Positions 1 to 6,427 of a stretch of DNA of 6,439 bases are shown here, one piece after another. The notes under the pieces are model-generated. The model had not been told where the DNA came from. It saw nothing but the letters and a program-made list of their open reading frames with translations, and searched no databases. Position 1 is the stretch's first letter; each line of letters starts with the position of its first letter. The translations under genes were made by a program, and so were the position numbers. Source of the DNA: DRPN01 sp964383915 (lineage in GTDB: Bacteria; Bacteroidota; Bacteroidia; Bacteroidales; VadinHA17); NCBI GenBank assembly GCA_964383915.1, contig CAYLJE010000136.1, positions 1 to 6,439 on the forward strand, in the 5' to 3' direction.

Positions 1-288
1 TCGGCAGAACTGGATCAAAATTACTGGATATGGAGTCTCAGCTTCGGTAAAAAACTGTTCCAAAACCAACGGGGAGAACTTGCTTTACAGGTATATGACG
101 TATTAAACCAAAACAGGAGTGTTCAACGCCATGTTACAGATATCTATGTGGAAGATATCCAAACGGAAGTGCTGCAGCGTTATGCCATGCTTACCTTCAC
201 TTATGACCTGAGAAGGTTCAAAGGGTCAAGGCCGGGGTTGGAAAAGATGAAGGACATGCGTCGTTTTATGCGGCAGGACGGTAAATAG
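1..288 (+). CDS. C-terminal fragment of an outer-membrane beta-barrel (TonB-dependent receptor-like) protein
   Basis: The reading frame is open from the first base to TAG at 286-288 and gives the last 95 residues of a longer protein that begins outside the window. Seen: the segment ELALQVYDVLNQNRSVQRHV (residues 26-45), then YVEDIQTEVLQRYAMLTFTY (49-68) and DLRRF. The alternating hydrophobic and polar pattern fits transmembrane beta strands; the last strand is about residues 60-73 and a basic tail of some 22 residues follows. From family knowledge, the words YD-LNQN, YxED and RYxMLTFTY-LR are typical of the end of Bacteroidota outer-membrane beta-barrel proteins related to TonB-dependent receptors (carboxypeptidase-regulatory-domain or OMP_b-brl_3 type). 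Such proteins sit in the outer membrane and often import ligands, but nothing here shows a substrate. It converges on murF-alr, with 68 bases between the stops. Confidence 0.82.
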   Translation, partial: SAELDQNYWIWSLSFGKKLFQNQRGELALQVYDVLNQNRSVQRHVTDIYVEDIQTEVLQRYAMLTFTYDLRRFKGSRPGLEKMKDMRRFMRQDGK

Positions 289-356
289 TGAAAAGAAAAA
301 GACTCCGGTAATAAGTTATTCCCCCGCTCACATGATTCCTGTAACATTCCGGATCA
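289..356. other. Short convergent intergenic region
   Basis: These 68 bases separate the converging stops of the beta-barrel gene (+) and murF-alr (-). There is a weak stem pairing 332-339 with 351-357, with one bulged base and an 11-base loop. It has no T run on either strand and its right arm touches the murF-alr stop codon. I therefore cannot name a terminator, although one would be expected between converging genes. Confidence 0.5.
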
Positions 357-2825
357 TTATTCCTGTATATAAGTTCTTTTCACCCTGGAGGATATACCTG
401 TAAGTATCTCATAGGGGATCGTGCCTGCTGCCTGAGCTATACCGGTTATCGGTATATGTTCCCCGAAAATCTCCACAGCGTCTCCTGCTTTCACATCCAA
501 CCCGGTAACATCTATCATGCACATGTCCATACATATCTTCCCAACTATCGGGACCAGAGATCCTTTGACATACAGTTTCCCTTTCCGGTTACTCAGATTT
601 CTCTTCAGCCCATCTGCATAACCTACCGGTACCACGGCGATGGTCATGTTTTTCTCAGCAATCTCAGATCTTCCATAACCGATGCTCTCCCCCGGTTTAA
701 TGTTTTTTACCTGCGTGACAATACTCCGGAAGCTACTGACATTTTGCAGGCGATCCTGCAGGTTCTCGCTGATTCCATATATCCCCAGTCCGGGGCGTAC
801 CATATCAAATTGTGCTTCGGGGAACCTTTCGATACCTGCTGAGTTCAATATATGCCATAAGGTATTATAACCCAATGCTTTTTGTATTTTCCCGGCCACT
901 TCTTTAAACACCCTGATCTGCTGCCTGGTGAAATCATCATGATCGGGTGCTTCGCTGGCCGCCAGATGAGAAAATACCGAGCGTATATACAACGAACTAT
1001 TTCCTGATATCCTGTGGATAAGTTTTTCTGTTTCTTCCGGTAGAAAACCAAGGCGGTGCATTCCCGTATCTATTTTCAGATGAACCGGATAATCCCGGAT
1101 GCCGGCCGCTTCCAGTTTCTGAATAAAAGCCTCCAGTATCTCGAGGTTAAAAAGTTCGGGTTCAAGGGAAAACCGTATCAATGGATCAAAAGCCGACACC
1201 TCCGGGTTCATGATCATTACAGGCAGTTTGATCCCCGACTGCCGGAGCATCACTCCTTCATCTGCATAAGCCACCGCCAGATAATCCACCTGTTGATACT
1301 CCAGGGTACGGGCCACCTCGTATCCCCCGCTGCCATAAGCAAAAGCTTTTACCATAACCATCATACGAGTCTCTGGCTGCAATAACATACGGTAAACATT
1401 CAGATTGTGGACCAACGCATCCAGGTCCACCTCCAGGACGGTCTGGTGAACCTGTTCTTCCAGACGGGCGGATATCTCTTCAAAGTGAAAATCACGTGCT
1501 CCTTTTAGCAAAATCACTTCATCTCTGAAAACCAAAGAAGGCAAGGCATGTAGAAAAGCTTCCGTCCCCGGGAAAAACAAAGATCCTTTCAGAATGCGGC
1601 TCACATATGCTGAGACATCCTGTCCTATGCCGATAAAACGATCTACTCTGCTCTCACGCACCAACCTGGCCACATCGCGATAAAGATCTTCCTTCGGTTT
1701 GCCACTCTGTAGTATATCCGAGAGAATAACCGTCTTCTTAGGGTGCCGGTTTTGTTGTTTCAAAAAATCCAGTGCGATGGTTAGAGACTGCAAATCGGAA
1801 TTATAATAATCATTGATCAGCAAACAATGGTTTGTTCCTTTTTTTATCTCCATGCGCATGGCTACCGGCCGGAGCGTGCGCATTACCCGAGAAATATGTT
1901 CCTGCTCACATTGCAGATAGAGCAATGTCGCCCAGACGTGTATGGCATTCTCCACAGAAGCTTCATCCGTAAAAGGAATACTGATTCTCACTTTCTGCTG
2001 CCGGAAAATTGCTCTGATTTCAGAAGAATCCGTTGTTTTAACAATCTCTGTAATCTGCAGGTCAGCCTCCTCGCCCACTGCCCAGGTGAACAGGGTGATT
2101 TCTTTGTCTTTAAAACGCTCCCTGATCTCCCTGTCTATCCATTGTATATCTTTTCTGTAGATGAGTGTCCCGACCCTGTCAAAGAGAGACAATTTCTCCT
2201 GCAGTTTCTTCTTAAGGCTGGAGAAATGCTCCTGATGGGCTTCTCCTATATTGGTCAGTATCCCGATATCCGGCCGTATGATTTTTTCAAGTCGTTTCAT
2301 TTCTTCCGGCCGGGAGATACCGGCCTCAATGATCCCGTAATCATAGCTATTATCCAGCAACCAGAGCGACAAAGGCACCCCCACCTGTGAGTTATAGCTT
2401 TTCGGACTTCGAACGACATATTTTTTACCTGACAGAGTCTGTACCAGCCATTCTTTCACAATAGTTTTTCCATTGCTGCCGGTAATGACAATCAGCGGTT
2501 TTGTAAATGTTTTGCGGTGCCTCCCTGCCAGAAGCTGCAACGCCCGTAAAGTATCCTCTACCAGAATAAAACATCCTTCGGGATAGTTCTCGATATCTTC
2601 AGGAAAATGATCTACCAGAAAATATTTCACCTGGTGACGATATAACACAGGGATGTATTGGTGGCCGTCATGCCTCGGACCTCTCAAGGCCACAAACAAA
2701 GCCCCCTCGGGATATACAATCCGCCGGCTGTCCGTTAGTATTTCCCTTATTTTTCCGGATGCCTGTCCTGTCTGTTGTCCTTCGACAGTGTTTACAACTT
2801 CTTCTAAGGAATAACCGGTCATCAT
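357..2825 (-). CDS. murF-alr: Bifunctional UDP-N-acetylmuramoyl-tripeptide:D-alanyl-D-alanine ligase / alanine racemase (MurF-Alr fusion)
   Basis: This 822-residue cytoplasmic protein carries two peptidoglycan-precursor enzymes. Residues about 1-460 are a MurF ligase, which uses ATP to join D-Ala-D-Ala to UDP-MurNAc-tripeptide. Visible there are the P-loop GSNGKT (116-121), the magnesium-site word EAGISRPEEM (167-176), NIGEAHQEHF (192-201) and NDYYNSD (338-344). Residues about 463-822 are a PLP-dependent alanine racemase (L-Ala to D-Ala). They include VKAFAYGSG (492-500) with the PLP lysine K493, VRPGLGIYG (676-684), the second catalytic base Y717 in GYGRS, VGYADG (734-739) and GKICMDMCM (762-770). 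No catalytic motif is missing in either half, so both are probably active. Such fusions are common in Bacteroidota; the Ddl step between the two activities is not encoded here. The start is the first of two tandem ATGs, 3 bases after the tdk stop, with GGGGAAG upstream inside tdk, which points to co-transcription and perhaps translational coupling. Confidence 0.96.
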   Translation of the reverse strand: MMTGYSLEEVVNTVEGQQTGQASGKIREILTDSRRIVYPEGALFVALRGPRHDGHQYIPVLYRHQVKYFLVDHFPEDIENYPEGCFILVEDTLRALQLLAGRHRKTFTKPLIVITGSNGKTIVKEWLVQTLSGKKYVVRSPKSYNSQVGVPLSLWLLDNSYDYGIIEAGISRPEEMKRLEKIIRPDIGILTNIGEAHQEHFSSLKKKLQEKLSLFDRVGTLIYRKDIQWIDREIRERFKDKEITLFTWAVGEEADLQITEIVKTTDSSEIRAIFRQQKVRISIPFTDEASVENAIHVWATLLYLQCEQEHISRVMRTLRPVAMRMEIKKGTNHCLLINDYYNSDLQSLTIALDFLKQQNRHPKKTVILSDILQSGKPKEDLYRDVARLVRESRVDRFIGIGQDVSAYVSRILKGSLFFPGTEAFLHALPSLVFRDEVILLKGARDFHFEEISARLEEQVHQTVLEVDLDALVHNLNVYRMLLQPETRMMVMVKAFAYGSGGYEVARTLEYQQVDYLAVAYADEGVMLRQSGIKLPVMIMNPEVSAFDPLIRFSLEPELFNLEILEAFIQKLEAAGIRDYPVHLKIDTGMHRLGFLPEETEKLIHRISGNSSLYIRSVFSHLAASEAPDHDDFTRQQIRVFKEVAGKIQKALGYNTLWHILNSAGIERFPEAQFDMVRPGLGIYGISENLQDRLQNVSSFRSIVTQVKNIKPGESIGYGRSEIAEKNMTIAVVPVGYADGLKRNLSNRKGKLYVKGSLVPIVGKICMDMCMIDVTGLDVKAGDAVEIFGEHIPITGIAQAAGTIPYEILTGISSRVKRTYIQE

Positions 2826-2828
2826 TTT

Positions 2829-3434
2829 TTATTCATTCTTCCCCTTTTGTTTTTTTCTTTCTTCCAGTGCTTCCAGGTAACAGACACGACACAACGGTTC
2901 ATACACATCTTTTTCGCCCAGCAAGACCTGTCCTTCTTCCGGTGTCTTCCTAAAAGAATAATGAGCCAGGTTTCCGCAACGAATGCAGATAGCATGTACC
3001 TTCGTCACATACTCGGCAATGGCCATAAGCCCGGGCATTGGCCCAAAAGGCTGACCTTGAAAATCCATGTCCAGCCCGGCCACGATCACTCGTGTTCCCT
3101 GGTTCGCCAACTGATTACAAACATCAATAAGTCCCATGTCAAAAAACTGCGCTTCATCAATGCCCACCACTTGCACATCATAAGCAAGCAGAAGAATATT
3201 TGCGGCTGTCTCCACCGGCGTGGAATGAATATACCGGGAATCATGGGACACCACATTTTCATCAGAATAACGCTGATCCAGTACCGGTTTGAAAATCTCT
3301 ACCTTTTGATTAGCCAATCGTACCCGCTTTAACCTGCGAATCAATTCCTCTGTTTTCCCGGAGAACATAGATCCGCTGATTACCTCAATAAATCCTTGTT
3401 TCTTATTACTGCCAATAGATCTTTCCAGAAACAT
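2829..3434 (-). CDS. tdk: Thymidine kinase, type II (TK1-like)
   Basis: This 201-residue cytoplasmic enzyme phosphorylates thymidine to dTMP with ATP in the pyrimidine salvage pathway. Seen: the P-loop GSMFSGKT (21-28), the TK1 word DEAQFF (93-98) with E94 as the expected catalytic base, and AGLDMDFQGQPFGPMPGL (119-136). Four zinc-binding cysteines occur as CIRC (150-153) and CRVC (182-185). The substrate-loop region between them, with the word YEPLC, is intact. The length fits the family (about 190-210 residues), and the N-terminal stretch before the P-loop resembles Bacteroidales versions as I remember them. The tail is lysine- and glutamate-rich. It is the first gene of a two-gene minus-strand unit with murF-alr and is divergent from the gene at 3504. 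The ATG at 3434 has only a weak AGG about 10 bases upstream, which is normal in a phylum with poor Shine-Dalgarno use. Confidence 0.97.
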   Translation of the reverse strand: MFLERSIGSNKKQGFIEVISGSMFSGKTEELIRRLKRVRLANQKVEIFKPVLDQRYSDENVVSHDSRYIHSTPVETAANILLLAYDVQVVGIDEAQFFDMGLIDVCNQLANQGTRVIVAGLDMDFQGQPFGPMPGLMAIAEYVTKVHAICIRCGNLAHYSFRKTPEEGQVLLGEKDVYEPLCRVCYLEALEERKKQKGKNE

Positions 3435-3462
3435 AATATACCTGTTTCTTAATTATTATCAT

Positions 3463-3470
3463 TAACTTTG
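3463..3470 (+). promoter_or_regulatory. Probable Bacteroidota -7 promoter element (TAACTTTG) for the hypothetical gene-rsmI unit
   Basis: TAACTTTG matches the Bacteroidota sigma-factor -7 consensus TAnnTTTG at every fixed position. It lies in the 69-base divergent intergenic region, 33 bases before the ATG at 3504, which would leave a leader of roughly 25-30 bases. The expected TTTG-like -33 element would start near 3439-3441; only a poor CCTG is found there, so the call rests on the -7 element and its position. No strong Shine-Dalgarno sequence precedes the ATG. Confidence 0.55.
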
Positions 3471-3503
3471 TAGTCACGCGAATATACATATAGTTTACTG
3501 ATT

Positions 3504-4199
3504 ATGAATTTTGAAAGAACAGTGGAAATTCTTTCTAAAGATATAGAAGAAATCGAAAATATTCTTACCGGTCTGAAAAAATCTTCCCTGCCGGAAGAGA
3601 TTGAGCTGGATTTGGCTATCTCGAAGTTAAAAAACCTGAAAGAGAATTTTCTGATCCTCGGCCGTTCATTACAGCAAAAACCTGAACAGATCATCCCGGA
3701 GAAGCAGAACAAAAATCCCCGGGCTAAACAGGAAGATGAAGTGGAAGAAATAACCCGTAAAACGTCAGTATCCGGTAACAAAAATATTCCTGTAGAAAAG
3801 ACAGAACCCCCTGTCTCACATGAAAAAAAACCGGTAGTAACAGAGACGAAAGGAAAAAAAGTCTTCTTATCTGATACTTTCCAAACCCAGCATACATACC
3901 GAAATGAAAACATCAGGAAGACACACCCCAAAAAAAACCTCTCCTCAAAACTTAAGGATCGTCCGATAACCGATCTTCGCCGGTCTATCGGTCTGAATGA
4001 AAAGTTTATGTTCATACGTGATTTGTTCCATGGAGATAGTGCCGGATACGACCAAGCCATTCAATTCATCAATACTGCTTCGTCCCGAAAAAAAGTAGAG
4101 GAGTTCGTGACACAATTTAACTGGAACAAAAAGCATGAAGCCACACAACAATTCATGGACCTGGTGCAACGCAAATTGAAGAACCTTCCGGATGAGTAA
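3504..4199 (+). CDS. Uncharacterised Bacteroidota protein, first gene of an rsmI unit
   Basis: This 231-residue protein has three visible parts. Residues 1-55 are a leucine-, isoleucine- and glutamate-rich segment likely to form helices or a coiled coil. Residues about 57-147 are a hydrophilic linker rich in Lys, Glu, Pro and Thr, probably disordered. Residues about 148-226 form a compact C-terminal module beginning LSSKLKDRPITDLRRSIGLN (146-165), followed by EKFMFIRDLFHGD (166-178) and ending with FNWNKKHEATQQFMDLVQRK (205-224). I recall similar unnamed modules, an LN-KF-FIR-LF-GD start and a W-x-EA-xxF-xLV-RK end, in Bacteroidota proteins, but I know no function for them. There is no signal peptide or membrane segment, so it is probably cytoplasmic. 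It is very likely real: a good -7 promoter element precedes it, and its TGA-free end overlaps the rsmI start by 8 bases. That overlap suggests coupled translation but does not by itself show a role in rRNA methylation. Confidence 0.85.
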   Translation: MNFERTVEILSKDIEEIENILTGLKKSSLPEEIELDLAISKLKNLKENFLILGRSLQQKPEQIIPEKQNKNPRAKQEDEVEEITRKTSVSGNKNIPVEKTEPPVSHEKKPVVTETKGKKVFLSDTFQTQHTYRNENIRKTHPKKNLSSKLKDRPITDLRRSIGLNEKFMFIRDLFHGDSAGYDQAIQFINTASSRKKVEEFVTQFNWNKKHEATQQFMDLVQRKLKNLPDE

Positions 4200-4878
4200 G
4201 TTATTTATCGTTCCCACACCCATCGGTAATCTTGAAGATATTACCCTTCGAGCCATCAGGGTTATCCAGGAGGCAGGTGTCATCCTTGCCGAGGACACAC
4301 GCACAGGGATGAATCTGTTGCATCATTTCGACATTCATAAACAGATCATATCCTATCACAAAGACAACGAACACCGCACACTGCCGTCAGTGATATCCCG
4401 GTTGCAGAAAGGACAGACCATGGCACTAATTTCCGAAGCCGGCATGCCTGGTATTTCAGATCCCGGTTTTCTGTTGATCCGCACATGTATTGAAAAGGGC
4501 ATCCCGGTGGAGACCCTTCCGGGTCCTACCGCTTTTATCCCGGCACTGGTTAACTCGGGCCTTCCCTGTGACCGTTTTTTCTTCGAGGGGTTCCTGCCTT
4601 CCAAAAAAGGCCGCAACAAAAGACTCACGGAGATCAGCGCACTTCCCCACACCTTAGTACTGTATGAATCCCCGCACCGTCTGCTGCGTACATTGAAAGA
4701 TCTTACCTGGTATTTTGGCGAAGACCGCAAAGCCAGCATCTCCAAAGAGATATCCAAGATCCACGAAACCACTTTCCGTGGCACTCTCGGCGAACTATCG
4801 GAACAATTCCGCAACACCAAACCCAAAGGGGAGTATGTGATTATCGTGTCAAGCATTGGGAAAGGGGAAAAAACATAG
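4192..4878 (+). CDS. rsmI: 16S rRNA (cytidine(1402)-2'-O)-methyltransferase RsmI
   Basis: This 228-residue SAM-dependent enzyme of the tetrapyrrole-methylase fold 2'-O-methylates C1402 of 16S rRNA in the decoding centre. Seen: FIVPTPIGNLEDITLRA (5-21), AEDTR (33-37), the SAM-site glycine-rich word SEAGMPGISDPG (81-92), LPGPTAFIPALVNSGLP (109-125), FFEGFLPSKKGR (130-141) and LYESPHRL (157-164). Near the end there is PKGEYVIIV (211-219). It lacks the extra C-terminal domain of the E. coli protein (about 286 residues), and this short form agrees with Bacteroidota homologues as I remember them. The ATG lies inside the last codons of the upstream gene (8-base overlap), with no clear ribosome binding site of its own, so it is probably translated by coupling. 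One oddity is SEAGMP where SDAGTP is the usual form; the change is conservative at the acidic position. Confidence 0.95.
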   Translation: MSKLFIVPTPIGNLEDITLRAIRVIQEAGVILAEDTRTGMNLLHHFDIHKQIISYHKDNEHRTLPSVISRLQKGQTMALISEAGMPGISDPGFLLIRTCIEKGIPVETLPGPTAFIPALVNSGLPCDRFFFEGFLPSKKGRNKRLTEISALPHTLVLYESPHRLLRTLKDLTWYFGEDRKASISKEISKIHETTFRGTLGELSEQFRNTKPKGEYVIIVSSIGKGEKT

Positions 4879-4885
4879 TATGTGA

Positions 4886-4984
4886 TCACCCTGTAGAAAG
4901 ATTATCTGACCCTCTAACAATTTTTCCCGGTTGCCTCAGGCCTTTTATCATTTCCCGTTTCGCTATTGTTTCGGTTTCATTCAT
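4886..4984 (-). pseudogene. Possible small ORF or frameshifted continuation of the preceding remnant (32 residues)
   Basis: The ATG at 4984 overlaps the end of the preceding minus-strand reading by 8 bases, in a different frame. The frame runs to TGA at 4886-4888 and encodes a basic, hydrophilic 32-residue peptide beginning MNETETIAKREMIKGLRQPG. The tight overlap resembles either a coupled pair of tiny genes or one gene with a frameshift at about 4980. It is too short for family recognition and could be chance. Confidence 0.2.
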
Positions 4985-5126
4985 TTTCTACCGCTTGCCG
5001 GATATCCGGGAGGGCATGGGTATATTCCGTTTCTGCCAGGAAAGAAGTCGCCAGGGCACCACCGCGGACATCATATGCCCGGTCGATGGCCTGCAGTCCG
5101 CCCTCTACCTTTTTCTCCGGATGCAA
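4977..5126 (-). pseudogene. Possible gene remnant or small ORF of unknown function (49 residues)
   Basis: On the minus strand this frame is open from just after a TAG at 5136-5138 to TGA at 4977-4979. It contains the words GGLQAIDRAYDVRGGALATS and AETEYTHALPDIRQAVE. The residue mix is balanced and soluble, with common Bacteroidota codons, which looks more like real protein than chance. However, there is no ATG: the only start I see is TTG at 5126, in the middle of a palindrome and without a Shine-Dalgarno sequence. I do not recognise the family. It could be the C-terminal scrap of a decayed gene, a misassembled contig edge, or chance. Confidence 0.25.
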
Positions 5127-5142
5127 AATTTTGCACGCCTAC

Positions 5143-5196
5143 TCATCTCTCCCGTATCTCTTTCCCCTTTGCCTTTGCCTTTGCCTTTTTACTTTT
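5143..5196 (-). CDS. Probable C-terminal end of the DEAD-box helicase, on the far side of the assembly gap
   Basis: Reading leftwards from the gap on the minus strand, one frame gives KSKKAKAKAKGKEIRER and then TGA at 5143-5145. This is a lysine/alanine-rich basic tail of the kind DEAD-box helicases often carry after the helicase core. The helicase on the other side of the gap stops at the N run with the residues EEESKK, whose SKK also appears here. Because the 100 Ns are not a multiple of three, this piece falls in a different frame from the helicase when read literally, but the Ns are a placeholder. That the two pieces belong to one gene is an inference. Confidence 0.5.
   Translation of the reverse strand, partial: KSKKAKAKAKGKEIRER
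5171..5188. repeat. Short tandem repeat (GCCTTT)x3 beside the gap
   Basis: There are three perfect copies of GCCTTT. On the minus strand these are GCAAAG-type units that encode the alternating Ala-Lys of the probable helicase tail. The repeat ends 8 bases from the N run. A longer array hidden in the gap could explain why assembly broke here. Confidence 0.7.
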
Positions 5197-5296
5197 NNNN
5201 NNNNNNNNNNNNNNNNNNNNNNNNNNNNNNNNNNNNNNNNNNNNNNNNNNNNNNNNNNNNNNNNNNNNNNNNNNNNNNNNNNNNNNNNNNNNNNNN
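5197..5296. other. Assembly gap of exactly 100 Ns
   Basis: The run is exactly 100 Ns, a conventional filler for a scaffold gap of unknown size. It should not be read as a measured distance. Both edges carry the word CTTTTTACTTT (5185-5195 and 5297-5307), so the two contigs may nearly overlap or may end in copies of the same repeat. Confidence 0.95.
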
Positions 5297-6427
5297 CTTT
5301 TTACTTTCTTCCTCCGGCATCCGGTAAATAGAATAACCGATGAGTTTTTCAATTTTTTTCAGCCGGTAAACCTCATCGGAAGCAACCAGTGTTATCGCCA
5401 CCCCCGATTTTTTAGCCCGTGCTGTACGCCCCACCCGGTGAACATAATCTTCCGGATCCCTGGGGACATTATAATTGACCACCAGATCAATATCATCAAT
5501 ATCAATCCCCCGGGAGATCACATCCGTGGCGATTAATATGGGAACCTTTTTATTTTTAAATGCCCGTAGGATTTCATTCCGTTCGTTCTGTTTCAGGTCG
5601 GAGTGGATCGCCTGTACGGGAAAGCCCCTCCCCCGGAACTCACGCTCCAGGAGTTTTACACTTTTTTTTGTGGCGGAAAAGATCAAAATATGGTCCAGCT
5701 CTTTATCTTCCAGTAATTTCTTCAGTACCAACCGTTTCTTATTTTCGCTGGTCATATACACGGCCTGAAGCACTCCTTCGGCAGGTTTTGATACTTCAAA
5801 ATTTATCTCTTCCGGATGATGCATAATTTTTTTTGCAAGTCGTCTGATCTCCGGGGCCATTGTAGCTGAAAAAAGCAAGGTCTGACGTTTCCCCGTTAGC
5901 TTCTGTAGAATCTTCATGATATCCTCCTTAAAACCCATATCCAGCATACGGTCCGCTTCATCCAGGATAGAAATAGCAATTTCATCCAGTTTGGTGTAAC
6001 CCAGGTTAATATGCGAGATCAACCGGCCGGGGGTAGCAATAAGAATATCCGCTCCTTTCAGGAAAGCTTGTTTTTGTTGTTCAAATTCTACAGCATCTCC
6101 TCCTCCATAGATAGCCATGGAACTGATGTCCATATAGTAGGTGAGACCTTCAAATTGCTGGTCAATCTGAATAGCCAGTTCCCGTGTCGGGGAAAGGATC
6201 AGTACGGAAGGATTCTTGCTTTTCTTTTTTCTGCTAAGTAACAACTGTATTACCGGTAATGCATAGGCCCATGTTTTTCCAGTCCCGGTCTGGGCACAAC
6301 CGATCACATCTTTTCTCTCCAAAATCAATGGGATACTGGCTTGCTGAATATCTGTAGGGTTCTCAAAGCCAAAAGAGTTAATACCTTCAAGAAGTGACTC
6401 TTCAAATGGATAATCCTGAAAACGCAT
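5297..6427 (-). CDS. DEAD-box ATP-dependent RNA helicase, 3' end cut by the gap
   Basis: There are 377 codons before the gap, covering the whole two-domain helicase core, which unwinds or remodels RNA using ATP in the cytoplasm. Seen in order: the Q-motif region with PTDIQ (24-28), motif I AQTGTGKT (45-52), Ia PTRELAIQ (80-87), GG (108-109), Ib TPGR (132-135), II DEAD (156-159) and III SAT (187-189). Domain 2 has motif IV ILIFSAT (247-253), V ATDVISRGIDI (300-310) and VI HRVGRTAR (330-337). All catalytic words are intact. The core is followed by KKIEKLIGYSIYRMPEEESKK and then the gap, so the C-terminal tail that usually sets RNA or partner specificity is missing or split; a basic tail at 5143-5196 probably completes it. 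I cannot say which family member (RhlE, DeaD or other) it is. The ATG at 6427 fits the family's usual short lead-in to the Q motif; the upstream control region is outside the window. Confidence 0.93.

Larger units (their letters stand above)
4879..5142. other. Region without a confident gene between rsmI and the helicase end
   Basis: These 264 bases lie between the converging ends of rsmI and the probable helicase stop at 5143. I see no tRNA-like fold and no hairpin followed by a T run on either strand. Two perfect palindromes are present: CCGGATATCCGG at 4998-5009 and TGCAAAATTTTGCA at 5122-5135. The minus strand holds two adjoining open readings with coding-like codon choice, listed separately. 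Plus-strand readings through here give low-complexity, improbable peptides. Confidence 0.6.

Noticed and set aside
331..365. Imperfect direct repeat CATGATTCCTG / CATTATTCCTG and a bulged stem as a possible bidirectional terminator
   Set aside because: The stem is only 7 pairs with a bulge, has no T run on either side and overlaps the murF-alr stop; the repeat is 10 of 11 bases and probably chance.
1827..2390. 187-residue plus-strand reading inside murF-alr
   Set aside because: It is antisense to the intact MurF domain and shows no family motif.
3479..3486. TATATTCG (minus strand) as the tdk promoter
   Set aside because: It has one mismatch in the fixed part of TAnnTTTG and no -33 element at the right distance, so it is too weak to list as a feature.
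3449..4060. 203-residue minus-strand reading opposite the hypothetical gene
   Set aside because: It is rich in Ser, Phe and Cys, as expected for the antisense of Lys/Glu-rich coding sequence. The plus-strand gene has a promoter and an overlap with rsmI.
4879..4935. Rho-independent terminator after rsmI
   Set aside because: An ATTTTT run exists near 4920 but no GC-rich hairpin precedes it; the nearby GTGATCAC is only an 8-base palindrome.
4931..5536. Long plus-strand open readings crossing the gap
   Set aside because: They run through the Ns and antisense to the helicase, and encode low-complexity Phe/Pro/His-rich peptides without domain signatures.
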